A DNA stretch of 64,000 bases, from the NCBI GenBank assembly GCA_024235795.1, contig JACKLR010000001.1, positions 310,001 to 374,000 on the forward strand. Direction: 5' to 3'. Position 1 is the stretch's first letter. Every line of letters starts with the position of its first letter. Shown one piece after another: positions 28,035 to 36,956 of the stretch. The notes under the pieces are model-generated. The model had not been told where the DNA came from. It saw nothing but the letters and a program-made list of their open reading frames with translations, and made no database searches. Position numbers and translations under genes: made by a program. This DNA comes from Burkholderiales bacterium. GTDB taxonomy: Bacteria; Pseudomonadota; Gammaproteobacteria; Burkholderiales; Nitrosomonadaceae.

Positions 28035-28619
28035 ATGCTGCTGACTTACCCCCGTACCCTGATTAAACTGATGCATATATTGCTTTTGATAACATCAACG
28101 GCAATTTTTGCAAAAGATCAGTACCCCGTTAAATTGAAATTAGAGCGCATCGATAAATCCACAGTCAGCGCATTGCTGCATCATTCAAACACGCCGGAAA
28201 TAATTACATATAACTGGCAAAAAGCCCATGAAAAATTCCATTCAGGCTCGCTCATAGATAAAATCGCAACATATGATTTGAACGATGATGGCATAGATGA
28301 AATACTACTCTACCTCTCTGGTCAAAGCCTTTGTGGTCGCGGTGGTTGTCATCTGGTAGTTTTTCAGTACAACGATAAAACGCACCGGTTTGAGTATCTA
28401 ACGGCTCGCAGCAGCTCGGATGATATTTTGATTCTTCGCACTATGACAGATGGCCGTCATAATATCGCAGTCCGGTTAATGGACGGCATAACGCATACCA
28501 AAGACAAGAAATATACGGTTTTCCACTGGGAGAACGGCAATCTGCACCGCACAAACCAGAAACTAATCATTCAACGCTTGGACAACCATTGTGACGAGAA
28601 CATACCAAGACTATTTTGA
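28035..28619 (+). CDS. Exported protein with one Asp-rich calcium-binding-like loop, unknown function
   Basis: 194 residues with an N-terminal signal peptide (LMHILLLITSTAIFA) and an FG-GAP/EF-loop-like segment DLNDDGIDEILLYL near residues 85-98. Two cysteines (CGRGGC) may form a disulfide. No family is recognised. Its 3' end overlaps the GTG start of the RTX gene by 29 bp, so the two are probably co-transcribed and translated together. The start could also be the ATG at 28071, which would give a shorter signal peptide. Confidence 0.65.
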   Translation: MLLTYPRTLIKLMHILLLITSTAIFAKDQYPVKLKLERIDKSTVSALLHHSNTPEIITYNWQKAHEKFHSGSLIDKIATYDLNDDGIDEILLYLSGQSLCGRGGCHLVVFQYNDKTHRFEYLTARSSSDDILILRTMTDGRHNIAVRLMDGITHTKDKKYTVFHWENGNLHRTNQKLIIQRLDNHCDENIPRLF

Positions 28620-29766
28620 CACACTCGGATTCAGGGAATCATCAAGTATTCCCGGTGGTGTTCAGAATTATGACACTGAAAATCCGTTTGGTTTTATCGG
28701 CAAATACCAATTTGGCGAAGCTGCACTGTTTGATCTGGGATACTATGGCATTGACGGCAGTGACAGCAATTTATTCAGAAATGACTGGAGTGGCAACTGG
28801 TCGGGAAAAAACGGCATCAACAGCGAACAGGATTATTTCAATAATGGTGCCGTCCAGGAAATTATCGTACGGGAATGGCATGAAGTACTATGGCGCCGGA
28901 TAACATTTCTCGAGCTCGACAAATATGACGGCCAAACGCTCAATGGCCAGCTCATAACCATTTCCGGAATGCTTGCCGCCGCACATCTGATTGGCGCGGG
29001 CAGCAGCACCTCAGAAACCGCCGGTCTGAAAGGCTACCTACTATCTGGCGCCGTTTTCAGTCCTGAAGATGGCAACGGGACGACTGCCAATGATTATATG
29101 TCAGTTTTTACAGATTTTCAGACACCTTTTACAGCAAACCATAGCATCGCTGAAACCATTGATGGCGGCACCGGGAAAGATATTTTGACGGGCCACGGCG
29201 GAAACGATATTCTCAACGGCAACACGTCGATTGATACGGCAATTTATACCGGCAAGTCTTCTGAGTATGCACTTGAAAAAATAGCTGATGAAACCTGGAC
29301 AGTCAGTCATGAAAATAATGGTGCCGACGGCACCGACACGCTTATCGATATTGAACGCATTGCGTTTTCCGACAGTTTGCTCGCACTTGATCTCGATGGC
29401 AATGCTGGCAATACAGCAAAGTTACTCGGCGCGGTTTTCGGCCAAGAAACCGTGTCGAATAAGCAATTCGTCGGCATCGGTTTGCGTTTTCTCGACAACG
29501 GCACGAGCTATGAAGCACTCATGCAACTTGCAATCGATGCTGCACTCGGCACTAAGGCATCCAGTCACACCGCGGTTGTCAATTTGCTGTACAAAAACAT
29601 TGTCGGATTTGCGCCTTCCCCGGCAACAACAACGCAGTTTGTTGGATTACTCGATTCGGGCACTTATACTGTTGCCGAATTCGGGGTTCTAGCTGCCGAA
29701 ACAACGCTCAATCAGGAAAATATCGATCTTGTGGGCCTGTCCCAGACCGGGCTAGAGTTTCTTTAG
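28591..29766 (+). CDS. RTX-type calcium-binding protein with lysozyme-like N-terminal region
   Basis: The start is GTG at 28591, overlapping the previous gene. The first ~150 residues look like a lysozyme/transglycosylase-type domain: YFDTLGFRESS, with Glu16 as a possible catalytic acid, then NPFGFIGKYQFGEAALFDLGYY. Residues 191-210 hold two nonapeptide RTX repeats (GGTGKDILTGHGGNDIL), which bind calcium. The remaining part (LLGAVFG, FVGIGLRFLDNG, YEALMQLAID) is the C-terminal region common in type I secreted proteins of this group. No signal peptide, consistent with type I secretion. Putative secreted peptidoglycan-active protein; the transporter is not in the window. Confidence 0.72.
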   Translation: MTRTYQDYFDTLGFRESSSIPGGVQNYDTENPFGFIGKYQFGEAALFDLGYYGIDGSDSNLFRNDWSGNWSGKNGINSEQDYFNNGAVQEIIVREWHEVLWRRITFLELDKYDGQTLNGQLITISGMLAAAHLIGAGSSTSETAGLKGYLLSGAVFSPEDGNGTTANDYMSVFTDFQTPFTANHSIAETIDGGTGKDILTGHGGNDILNGNTSIDTAIYTGKSSEYALEKIADETWTVSHENNGADGTDTLIDIERIAFSDSLLALDLDGNAGNTAKLLGAVFGQETVSNKQFVGIGLRFLDNGTSYEALMQLAIDAALGTKASSHTAVVNLLYKNIVGFAPSPATTTQFVGLLDSGTYTVAEFGVLAAETTLNQENIDLVGLSQTGLEFL

Positions 29767-29794
29767 GTTAAAGCACATCAGTTCTGCGCGTTGA

Positions 29795-31357
29795 TTACTC
29801 CCACTCAATGGTAGCGGGCGGTTTTCCGGAAATATCATACACAACGCGATTGATACCGCGGATCTCGTTGATAATGCGACTGGACACCTTGCCAAGCAAT
29901 GAATAAGGCAGTTCAGCCCAATTGGCGGTCATAAAATCCTGAGTCTGTACCGCACGTAAAGCGATAACGTATTCATACGTGCGGCCATCGCCCATAACGC
30001 CCACTGATTTGACCGGCAGAAAAACGGCAAATGCCTGCGCAGTTTTTTCGTACCACCCTGAGCGCCGTAATTCTTCGATGAAAATCTGATCCGCATGTCT
30101 TAACAGCTCGGCATATTCATATTTCACTTCGCCCAGAATCCTTACGCCCAGACCCGGCCCGGGGAAAGGATGCCGAAAAACCATTTCACTTGGCAGACCA
30201 AGCGCCAACCCGAGCTCGCGCACTTCGTCCTTGAACAATTCACGCAGCGGTTCGAGCAGTTTCAAATGCAGTGTTTCTGGTAAACCACCGACATTATGGT
30301 GCGACTTGATCGTATTCGCCTTTTTGGTCTTGGCGCCCGCCGATTCGATTACATCCGGATAAATGGTGCCTTGCGCCAGCCACTTGGCATCGCTAATTTT
30401 GGCCGATTCACTCTGAAAAACTTCGACAAATTCACGGCCAATAATACGTCTTTTTTCTTCCGGATCGGCAACACCTTTCAATCGGTCAAAAAAAACACGG
30501 CTGGCGTCCACATGAATCACTTTTACCGCCAAATGATTCGCGAATGTATCCATAACCTGTCTGGCCTCGTTGGCACGCAACAGTCCGTTATCGACAAAAA
30601 CACAGGTCAGTTGGTCACCGATCGCGCGGTGAATCAACGCGGCTGCAACCGACGAGTCCACGCCACCGGACAAACCCAGAATAACCTTGTCACTACCCAC
30701 AGTTGCACGAATCCTGCCAACGGCTTCCTCAACATAGTCAGGCATATTCCAGTCATGACCGAGATTGCAGATGTCGTGAACAAAACGCTCGATAATGGCT
30801 TTCCCTTTCAGGGTATGCGTCACTTCTGGATGAAACTGGATACCGTAAAACCGGCGCGTTTCATCGGCCATTGCCGCAATCGGGGTCGCGGCGTTAAACG
30901 CCATAACCTCGAAACCCGGCGGCAATGTCTCCACTTTATCGCCATGACTCATCCATACATCGAGAACAGCATTACCCGATGCATCGGTGCGATCTTGTAG
31001 ATCTCTGAGTAATGCACCCTGCACTGTCGAAGAAATTTCCGCATAACCGAATTCACGGACAACCGCGTTTTCAACCTGGCCACCCAACTGATCCGCCATG
31101 GTCTGCATGCCATAACAGATTCCCAATACCGGCACACCGAGTTCATAAACAATCTGCGGTGCGCGCGGCGTCTCTTCCTCTATGACAGATGCAGGGCCTC
31201 CGGACAATATAATACCTTGTGGAAAAAAGTTCTCTATGAACTCGGGTGTTACATCGTAAGGATGCAGTTCGCAGTATACATTTGCTTCACGTACGCGCCG
31301 GGCAATGAGTTGCGTGTACTGAGAGCCAAAATCCAGGATAAGAATTTTCTGGTGCAT
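29795..31357 (-). CDS. guaA: GMP synthase (glutamine-hydrolysing)
   Basis: Converts XMP to GMP using glutamine and ATP. The N-terminal class I amidotransferase domain has the nucleophile C81 in LGICYGMQ and the GVQFHPE-type segment GIQFHPEVTHT. The ATP-PPase domain follows, with the P-loop GLSGGVDSSVAA near residue 228, and the dimerisation domain ends in the typical PPATIEWE. Length 520 is standard. It lies 12 bp downstream of guaB in an operon, the usual arrangement for guanine nucleotide synthesis. Confidence 0.98.
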   Translation of the reverse strand: MHQKILILDFGSQYTQLIARRVREANVYCELHPYDVTPEFIENFFPQGIILSGGPASVIEEETPRAPQIVYELGVPVLGICYGMQTMADQLGGQVENAVVREFGYAEISSTVQGALLRDLQDRTDASGNAVLDVWMSHGDKVETLPPGFEVMAFNAATPIAAMADETRRFYGIQFHPEVTHTLKGKAIIERFVHDICNLGHDWNMPDYVEEAVGRIRATVGSDKVILGLSGGVDSSVAAALIHRAIGDQLTCVFVDNGLLRANEARQVMDTFANHLAVKVIHVDASRVFFDRLKGVADPEEKRRIIGREFVEVFQSESAKISDAKWLAQGTIYPDVIESAGAKTKKANTIKSHHNVGGLPETLHLKLLEPLRELFKDEVRELGLALGLPSEMVFRHPFPGPGLGVRILGEVKYEYAELLRHADQIFIEELRRSGWYEKTAQAFAVFLPVKSVGVMGDGRTYEYVIALRAVQTQDFMTANWAELPYSLLGKVSSRIINEIRGINRVVYDISGKPPATIEWE

Positions 31358-31369
31358 GGCAGTTGTTTC

Positions 31370-32833
31370 TTATTTGATATGATAGTTGGGTGCTTCTTTC
31401 GTGATTTGCACATCGTGGACATGCGATTCACGTACACCTGCAGAAGTAATTTCAACAAACTCGGCTTTTTCGTGCATATCCGCAATACTGGAACAACCAA
31501 GATAGCCCATACTTGAACGCACACCGCCCATAAGCTGATGAATAACCAAAGCAATACTGCCTTTAAAAGGAACGCGTCCCTCTACCCCTTCAGGCACCAG
31601 CTTGTCATTATTTCTTTGTTCCACTTCCTGGAAATAGCGATCACTGGAACCTTGCTGCATAGCTGAAAGAGAACCCATTCCCCGGTAAGTTTTATAAGAG
31701 CGTCCCTGATATAATTCGATTTCACCGGGTGATTCGGTGGTGCCCGCCAGCAATCCACCCAGCATCACCAGATTGGCGCCCGCTGCCAATGCCTTGGCAA
31801 TATCACCCGAGTAACGAATACCGCCGTCAGCAATGACCGGCACATCGGTCCCTTTGAGTGCCTCGGAAACATTATGAATTGCCGAAATTTGCGGCACCCC
31901 AACACCCGCAACCACGCGTGTTGTACAAATTGAACCCGGTCCAATACCGACTTTTACGGCGTCTGCACCACAATCCACTAGTGCACGTGCGGCATCAGCA
32001 GTCGCCACATTACCGCCGATTACTTGAATATCCGGATAATGCTTTTTAACCCAGCTAATACGGTCAAGCACACTCTGGGAATGTCCGTGCGCAGTATCCA
32101 CGACAATGACATCGACACCTGCCTGGACCAGCGCATCAGCCCGCTCGTCACTACCCTCACCCACACCAATCGCAGCACCCACGCGCAATCGTTCCTGATC
32201 GTCCTTGCAGGCCAGCGGATATTCAGAAATTTTGGTGATATCCTTGACCGTTATCAGACCACGCAATTCAAACTGCTCGTTGACCACCAGTACGCGTTCC
32301 AAACGGTGTTTATGCAGCAGATCCATCACTTCTTCTCGCGACGTATTTTCACCAACCGTAACAAGCCGTTTTTTGGGCGTCATAATATTTTTGATCGGCT
32401 GATCGAGATTAGACTCGAAACGAAGATCACGATTGGTCACGATGCCAACCACTTTTTTCCCGCTCACTACCGGCAGGCCGGAGATTTTATGCGCACGAAT
32501 CAATTCAAGCACTTCACGCACCGTCATCGTCTGCGGTATTGTAATCGGATCTTTGACAACTCCGCTTTCAAAGCGCTTGACCTTGGCGACCTGCGCTGCC
32601 TGTGCCGCAATCGACATATTCTTATGCAAAATACCTATGCCGCCTTCCTGCGCCAGGGCAATAGCCAATTCCGCTTCGGTAACGGTATCCATAGCTGCGG
32701 ATACCAATGGAATATTCAGTGAAATAGAACGGGTAAGTTGCGTTGCCAGACTGGCTTCTCTCGGCAAAACCATTGAATACGCTGGAACCAGCAAAACATC
32801 ATCAAAGGTAAGCGCTTTTTGAATTAACTGCAT
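31370..32833 (-). CDS. guaB: IMP dehydrogenase
   Basis: Oxidises IMP to XMP, the first committed step to GMP. The start chosen is ATG 32833 giving MQLIQKALTFDDVLLVPAYS, the standard N-terminus; the longer frame begins with TTG and has no support. Two CBS domains occupy about residues 90-205. The catalytic Cys303 is in GPGSICTTRVVAGVG, and the flap segment YRGMGSLSAMQ follows. An AGGA sits about 12 bp upstream. It is the first gene of the guaBA operon. Confidence 0.97.
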   Translation of the reverse strand: MQLIQKALTFDDVLLVPAYSMVLPREASLATQLTRSISLNIPLVSAAMDTVTEAELAIALAQEGGIGILHKNMSIAAQAAQVAKVKRFESGVVKDPITIPQTMTVREVLELIRAHKISGLPVVSGKKVVGIVTNRDLRFESNLDQPIKNIMTPKKRLVTVGENTSREEVMDLLHKHRLERVLVVNEQFELRGLITVKDITKISEYPLACKDDQERLRVGAAIGVGEGSDERADALVQAGVDVIVVDTAHGHSQSVLDRISWVKKHYPDIQVIGGNVATADAARALVDCGADAVKVGIGPGSICTTRVVAGVGVPQISAIHNVSEALKGTDVPVIADGGIRYSGDIAKALAAGANLVMLGGLLAGTTESPGEIELYQGRSYKTYRGMGSLSAMQQGSSDRYFQEVEQRNNDKLVPEGVEGRVPFKGSIALVIHQLMGGVRSSMGYLGCSSIADMHEKAEFVEITSAGVRESHVHDVQITKEAPNYHIK

Positions 32834-33026
32834 ATGAATAACAATCCTTTGCAAAGCGGTATTATATCGAAATCATGGGCTTTATTTGCAGTAATTCAAC
32901 CAAAAAATGGCATATTTCCCCGATTATTACCACGTAAAGGTTCACTTTATACCCGTTTAATCCGTAACTAATACTGTTCATGACGTAATGAACGTCATTC
33001 ATTTATTTGTTATTTCGGAGAAAAAA

Positions 33027-33497
33027 ATGCGTTACCTAGTTATCATATTATGGTTATCGTTCATCAATATGCCGGTCTCTGCCCAGTTCTATAAATGGGT
33101 CGATGAAAATGGCAAAACCCAATACTCAGATCAACCACCGATTTCAGCCAATATTCAAAACGAACAAAAATTAAAAATTTACTCGGCGCCTGCCCCTGTA
33201 TCTACGGCAAATACAGAAGATGAAAGCGATACCAATGGACCTAAGACACTGGCAGAAGAAAGGCTCGAATACGACAAGCGCCGCCAGGAAAGATTGGAAC
33301 AAAAATCGCAACAAGAAGCAAAAGCTGAAGAAAATAAACAAAAATGTGTTGACGCCAAAAGCAGATTAAGAGTATTTTCAGAGTCACCGCGTTTGCGAAT
33401 GCCTGATGGCGAGGGTGGACTTGTCTATGTTGACGACAATGTACGGCAACAGAAAATCAATGAAGCAAACGAGGCCGTTAAGACATATTGCAATTAA
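33027..33497 (+). CDS. DUF4124 domain-containing exported protein
   Basis: Signal peptide (MRYLVIILWLSFINMPVSA) followed by the DUF4124 core FYKWVDENGKTQYSDQPP, a beta-hairpin motif common in proteobacterial envelope proteins with no fixed function. A charged coiled-coil-like segment (EERLEYDKRRQERLEQKSQQEAKAEE begins near residue 70) follows and ends with a short C-terminal domain. The start at 33027 is supported by CGGAGAAAAAA; an upstream in-frame ATG at 32988 is not preceded by a site. It is followed 28 bp later by another exported-protein gene. Confidence 0.85.
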   Translation: MRYLVIILWLSFINMPVSAQFYKWVDENGKTQYSDQPPISANIQNEQKLKIYSAPAPVSTANTEDESDTNGPKTLAEERLEYDKRRQERLEQKSQQEAKAEENKQKCVDAKSRLRVFSESPRLRMPDGEGGLVYVDDNVRQQKINEANEAVKTYCN

Positions 33498-33525
33498 ACT
33501 CACGAGAGTCATTTATCGCAAATAA

Positions 33526-34188
33526 ATGCAACACACACTACGAAAAATTATTTTATTTTTATTTTCTGTGTTGTTACTTTCTGGTGCTGTATCAACAAAT
33601 GCAGCACCAGAAGTGCATGACAGCGGCGCAATTAGCGACTCGCAGGTATTGCAAGCCATTCAGGCATTGGAGCAGCAGGCCGTAAAGGAAACACAAATGA
33701 TCCAGGCCCTGAATGAGCGAATCAGGCAATTGGAACTGAAAGTTGCCGCCATAAATTCAATCGTTATCGAACAACATACACCGAAACAAGTTAATCGTGA
33801 ATCGGTCGAACCGGGAAAAATCCAAAATACACCACACGATTCGCCTCAGATCTTAGGGGGCGCCGCAATCATCCAGAACGACAGCCTGATTTCTGATGAT
33901 TACTTCAACTTTGACGCTTTACTTGATGGCTTCATCGCTTCTCCCCATTTAGTCCCCGCCACAGCCGGATTATTAACCATCCTCCTTTTGATGTTAATGT
34001 TACGCATCTATAAAAGAAAACGCAGCAATCAATTACTATCGAGTGACGAAAAAGCAGACATAACGGGAACTACTGAAAACCCGAATCCCCTGCACACAAA
34101 TGAGAGAAACGCATTGGTTGCCCAGAAACTGGCCGCTTTGAGAACAGCGGTTGAAAAGGGTAAACAGCGCCGGCATCAAAAAGAATAA
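33526..34188 (+). CDS. Membrane-anchored coiled-coil protein, unknown function
   Basis: 220 residues: a signal peptide (IILFLFSVLLLSGAVSTNA), a coiled-coil region (ALEQQAVKETQMIQALNERIRQLELK), a linker, then one transmembrane helix at about residues 145-165 (PATAGLLTILLLMLMLRIYK) and a basic cytoplasmic tail ending GKQRRHQKE. I do not recognise a family. Position 28 bp after the DUF4124 gene on the same strand suggests co-transcription. The start ATG has no clear ribosome site, but the signal peptide supports it. Confidence 0.7.
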   Translation: MQHTLRKIILFLFSVLLLSGAVSTNAAPEVHDSGAISDSQVLQAIQALEQQAVKETQMIQALNERIRQLELKVAAINSIVIEQHTPKQVNRESVEPGKIQNTPHDSPQILGGAAIIQNDSLISDDYFNFDALLDGFIASPHLVPATAGLLTILLLMLMLRIYKRKRSNQLLSSDEKADITGTTENPNPLHTNERNALVAQKLAALRTAVEKGKQRRHQKE

Positions 34189-34282
34189 TACGACGAAGAA
34201 TCGAACTGCAAAACTCAGATCTCCACGTGATAAAGTGCGTTCGGAAATGCTAAAATGGAGTGGTTCTAACTTATATTGATTC

Positions 34283-34318
34283 TGGATCTGACCCCGGTTT
34301 TGGATCTGACCCCGGTTT
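34283..34318. repeat. Two direct copies of an 18-bp unit
   Basis: TGGATCTGACCCCGGTTT occurs at 34283-34300 and again at 34301-34318 without spacing. It lies in the gap between the membrane coiled-coil gene and the TauE/SafE gene. Similar GGATCTGACCCCGG text is often found near small mobile repeats; that link is from general experience and not shown here. Confidence 0.7.
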
Positions 34319-34372
34319 TCTGTCGCTGCGAGGCGAGAGTTTTTTCAGGCAATTGACTCAGGACGGCTAAAG

Positions 34373-35203
34373 ATGGAATGGTGGTTAATCTATTTACTAC
34401 TGGGCGCCATTGTTGGTTTTTTTGCCGGCCTGCTCGGTATTGGCGGCGGACTGATCATTGTTCCGGCATTAACGGTTATATTTACCGCACAAGACTTTCC
34501 ACCAGACCGTATTCTACATCTCGCACTGGGCACAACCATGGCGACTATCATTTTCACTTCCGCAACCAGTTTATACACGCATCACAGACATGCGGCCGTC
34601 AACTGGAGTATATTCAAATACATGACACCCGGTATTATCATTGGCACACTGGGTGGCACCGTACTGGCCGGAACGCTTTCCAGCCTAATTTTGCGCATTA
34701 TTTTCACGCTGTTTATCTTTTATGCTGCGACGAACATGCTGCTAAAACTCATCGCAAAACCGGAATCGAAATTAGATTCCAATCTGGAACCTCACCGCAC
34801 ACTTCCCGGGAAACCTGGGCTTTTTGCCGCTGGTGGCGTGATTGGCGCTGTTTCCAGTCTGGTTGCCATCGGCGGCGGGCTTTTGACTGTCCCTTTTTTG
34901 ACGATGTGTAATATCAGGCTTAAGCATGCCATCGGCACGGCTGCCGCCATCGGTTTTCCAATTGCCGTCGCCGGCACGACCGGATATATTCTGAACGGCC
35001 TCGCACAATCACACGCGCTACCGGAATTTAGCCTGGGCTATGTCTATCTGCCTGCCTTGGGTTGGTTGATACTGGCCAGCATGCTCACGGCGCCACTCGG
35101 TGCAAAAACAACACATTCAACACAAACCGCCACGCTCAAAAAAATATTTGTCGTGCTGCTCTACTTTTTGGCGGTTAAAATGCTGCTGGGTTTGTTCAAT
35201 TAA
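34373..35203 (+). CDS. TauE/SafE family sulfite/organosulfonate exporter-like permease
   Basis: 276-residue membrane protein with about eight transmembrane helices. The family's repeated motif is visible twice: LGAIVGFFAGLLGIGGGLIIVPAL near the N-terminus and GVIGAVSSLVAIGGGLLTVPFL after the mid-protein loop. Substrates of this family (DUF81) include sulfite, sulfoacetate and other anions, and cannot be assigned here. It seems monocistronic. The start has a poor ribosome site (GGACGGCTAAAG). Confidence 0.9.
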   Translation: MEWWLIYLLLGAIVGFFAGLLGIGGGLIIVPALTVIFTAQDFPPDRILHLALGTTMATIIFTSATSLYTHHRHAAVNWSIFKYMTPGIIIGTLGGTVLAGTLSSLILRIIFTLFIFYAATNMLLKLIAKPESKLDSNLEPHRTLPGKPGLFAAGGVIGAVSSLVAIGGGLLTVPFLTMCNIRLKHAIGTAAAIGFPIAVAGTTGYILNGLAQSHALPEFSLGYVYLPALGWLILASMLTAPLGAKTTHSTQTATLKKIFVVLLYFLAVKMLLGLFN

Positions 35204-35259
35204 AAACCAGAACATATCATTGTAACAACAAAAACTTTGACGAAAATCCCCATTTAATT

Positions 35260-35292
35260 TAATCTTGATTAATGTGTCGCTAATCAAGATTA
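35260..35292. repeat. 12-bp perfect inverted repeat
   Basis: TAATCTTGATTA at 35260-35271 and TAATCAAGATTA at 35281-35292 flank a 9-base spacer. It is AT-rich and has no T-run, so it is more like an operator or recombination-type site than a terminator. It immediately precedes the small peptide gene at 35299. Confidence 0.65.
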
Positions 35293-35298
35293 TTCGTT

Positions 35299-35397
35299 AT
35301 GAAACAACCAAACTGGGGCGGGCAGCGTGCAGGTGCAGGCAGAAAACGCACTGAAAATAGTTTAGAGGCATATAAAGGAATGACACAGAATTTCTAA
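35299..35397 (+). CDS. Short GAGRK-type peptide, possible mobile-element remnant
   Basis: 32-residue ORF beginning MKQPNWGGQRAGAGRKRTE. The GGxRxGAGRK start is typical of the N-termini of phage terminase small subunits and related small mobile-element proteins, so this may be a decayed 5' end of such a gene. No good ribosome site is seen. It stands next to a 12-bp inverted repeat and upstream of the ParDE pair. Confidence 0.35.
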   Translation: MKQPNWGGQRAGAGRKRTENSLEAYKGMTQNF

Positions 35398-35534
35398 TAC
35401 TCCCTTTGATGACGGAAGGCCGCTAACTAGGATGAGAGAGGCAATGACGTTAATAGCATACCAATGTCGCGTCGCCCATTATTTTTTCTTAAAATCATTA
35501 CTGTTTCATTTTTAGCCTTATATTGGGTTCTGTA

Positions 35535-35849
35535 TTAGAGCCACTTTGCAAAATCCATATCACCGCGTAAAACACGCACAATACCAATTTCATTATTGTT
35601 AATCCGGTAGAAAATCATATGCCGCTTTACATGAAGCTGACGACAACCCGGAAAATAAACTATCTTTTCTCGCCCTATGGCTGGATTACGTAAGATAGTT
35701 TGGAATCCTTCATCCAAAAATTGACTATATTTCTTCATTTGGGCTATACCCCATGTTTCAAGGGTATATTGCAGAATTCCGTCAATATCTTGTTTTGCCT
35801 GTAGAGAAAAATGAAGCTTATACGTTGAAGTCGTCGGGTTTGAGTTCAT
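35535..35849 (-). CDS. parE: ParE/RelE-superfamily toxin
   Basis: 104-residue toxin of the ParE type. Family marks are the N-terminal helical segment (LHFSLQAKQDIDGILQYTLETWG), the central FQTILRNPAIGREKIVYFPGCRQLHVKRHMIFYRI and the C-terminal IVRVLRGDMDFAKWL. ParE toxins poison DNA gyrase. It overlaps its upstream partner by 32 bp, the usual coupled antitoxin-toxin order. All marks for a functional protein are present. Confidence 0.9.
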   Translation of the reverse strand: MNSNPTTSTYKLHFSLQAKQDIDGILQYTLETWGIAQMKKYSQFLDEGFQTILRNPAIGREKIVYFPGCRQLHVKRHMIFYRINNNEIGIVRVLRGDMDFAKWL

Positions 35850-36111
35850 CAGGAACCGGCTTTCCAGATTGATGGTTTTTTTGCGCTTGTTTCATAGCAG
35901 TATCCATAAAATCAGTAGAGTAGGGGATGGTTTCGCCCTTTGCAATCTGTTCCAGTCCGGTTGACAATAGCTTACGCATAGAATCCAGATTTGCATTTTC
36001 CCGTAGTTTGCGCACCGCATCTCTCACCAACTCTGTTTCCGATGTGTAATAGCCCATTGCCACAGTATTCTTAATAAATTTATCGTCAATATCCGAAAAT
36101 TTTATATGCAT
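35818..36111 (-). CDS. parD: ParD-type antitoxin
   Basis: Ribbon-helix-helix antitoxin whose N-terminal part (IKFSDIDDKFIKNTVAMGYYTSETELVRDAVRKLRE) is the DNA-binding domain, and whose disordered C-terminus neutralises ParE. The start at 36111 follows GAGG with a 6-base gap; an upstream ATG at 36123 overlaps that ribosome site and is less likely. Together with parE it forms a type II toxin-antitoxin module. It lies beside mobile-element debris. Confidence 0.88.
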   Translation of the reverse strand: MHIKFSDIDDKFIKNTVAMGYYTSETELVRDAVRKLRENANLDSMRKLLSTGLEQIAKGETIPYSTDFMDTAMKQAQKNHQSGKPVPDELKPDDFNV

Positions 36112-36649
36112 ATTAAACCTCATTTATGTATCAGTTACATACATAAATAGTACATAATCGCAACATCTTATTCAAGTTATTATTTTTGAATAGTTAATAC
36201 TTGGCCTTCCCAATCTAATGAGAATGCAACTAGGAAACCCGGTAAGTATATAGATATAAAGTAATCTAGACTTGTTTTTTCTGGAAATGTAGTGAACTAA
36301 CTCATAGAGCATCCCTCTTGAAAAGAGTATCTTTACAACAGGATCTACACTACAGGTGTTTGTTCGCCATAATGCAAAGAACTGATTCTAACAATTTGGT
36401 GGTGTTTTAAATGGCTACTCGCCAGAACTGTAAATTACATAGAGCTTTAAAAACTGTCATACAGAAATACCTCCTAAGCTTTGCCCTTCAAGTGTCCAAC
36501 TAATCGAATCCACTTCTCAAATTGACTGTGTCAAATTTGTGTCAGGTTGTTACTGAAATACAGTTATTTGAGGTTGGGTGACACTGATTTTGATTGTGGC
36601 AAGCGCTGCAAGTGTTTGATTTATAAATAGCTATAATCTGCAGATATGC
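36112..36649. other. Gene-poor region between parD and the tRNA fragment
   Basis: About 540 bp with no open frame that looks like a gene. It should contain the parDE promoter near its left edge; the rest is AT-rich and has no recognised element. Confidence 0.45.
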
Positions 36650-36694
36650 TTCGTAATCAGTAGGTCCGTGGTTCGATTCCGCGCAACAGCACCA
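36650..36694 (+). other. 3' fragment of a tRNA-Thr (CGT) gene, possible integration (att) remnant
   Basis: TTCGTAATCAGTAGGTC at the anticodon loop, a T-arm with TTCGATT, and a terminal CCA form the 3' half of a threonine tRNA with anticodon CGT. Bases upstream do not supply the D-arm or the 5' acceptor strand, so the gene is not whole. Such 3' fragments are left by integrative elements that use tRNA genes as attachment sites. Confidence 0.6.
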
Positions 36695-36800
36695 TATCAT
36701 ACTCACCCGTACCGTTTTCCTCCAAAAGCGAGAATGAAAGCGACATTACGGCGGTTCGATAGGTTTCGTCAAAAGATTGCAATGAACTGTTGATACCGGT

Positions 36801-36845
36801 TTAAAATTGACCACCCATTACGGTTGAAATTTGACCAGGGTAAAC
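36801..36845. mobile_element. IS21-like terminal scrap
   Basis: The text TTGACCACCC-ATTACGGTTG-AAATTTGACCAGGG, with two TTGACCA units, resembles the terminal repeats of IS21-type elements (istA/istB). No transposase is present, so only a remnant of an end is left. This call rests on memory of typical IS21 ends and is tentative. Confidence 0.35.
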
Positions 36846-36956
36846 AGTGCGTAGGTATCAACAGCTGTAAACTGAAACCAGCACTGCTGTTAGATTATTT
36901 CTAAACATCAAGCACGGAAAAAATTGACTCCGGCAAAATAAATTTTTTAACAACCC

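Noticed and set aside
34378..34911. 177-codon ORF inside the TauE/SafE gene
   Set aside because: It is a shadow of the permease in another frame and has a composition typical of a frame-shifted membrane protein.
36650..36694. Intact tRNA gene
   Set aside because: The D-arm and the 5' acceptor strand that should pair with CAACAGC are missing upstream, so this is a fragment.
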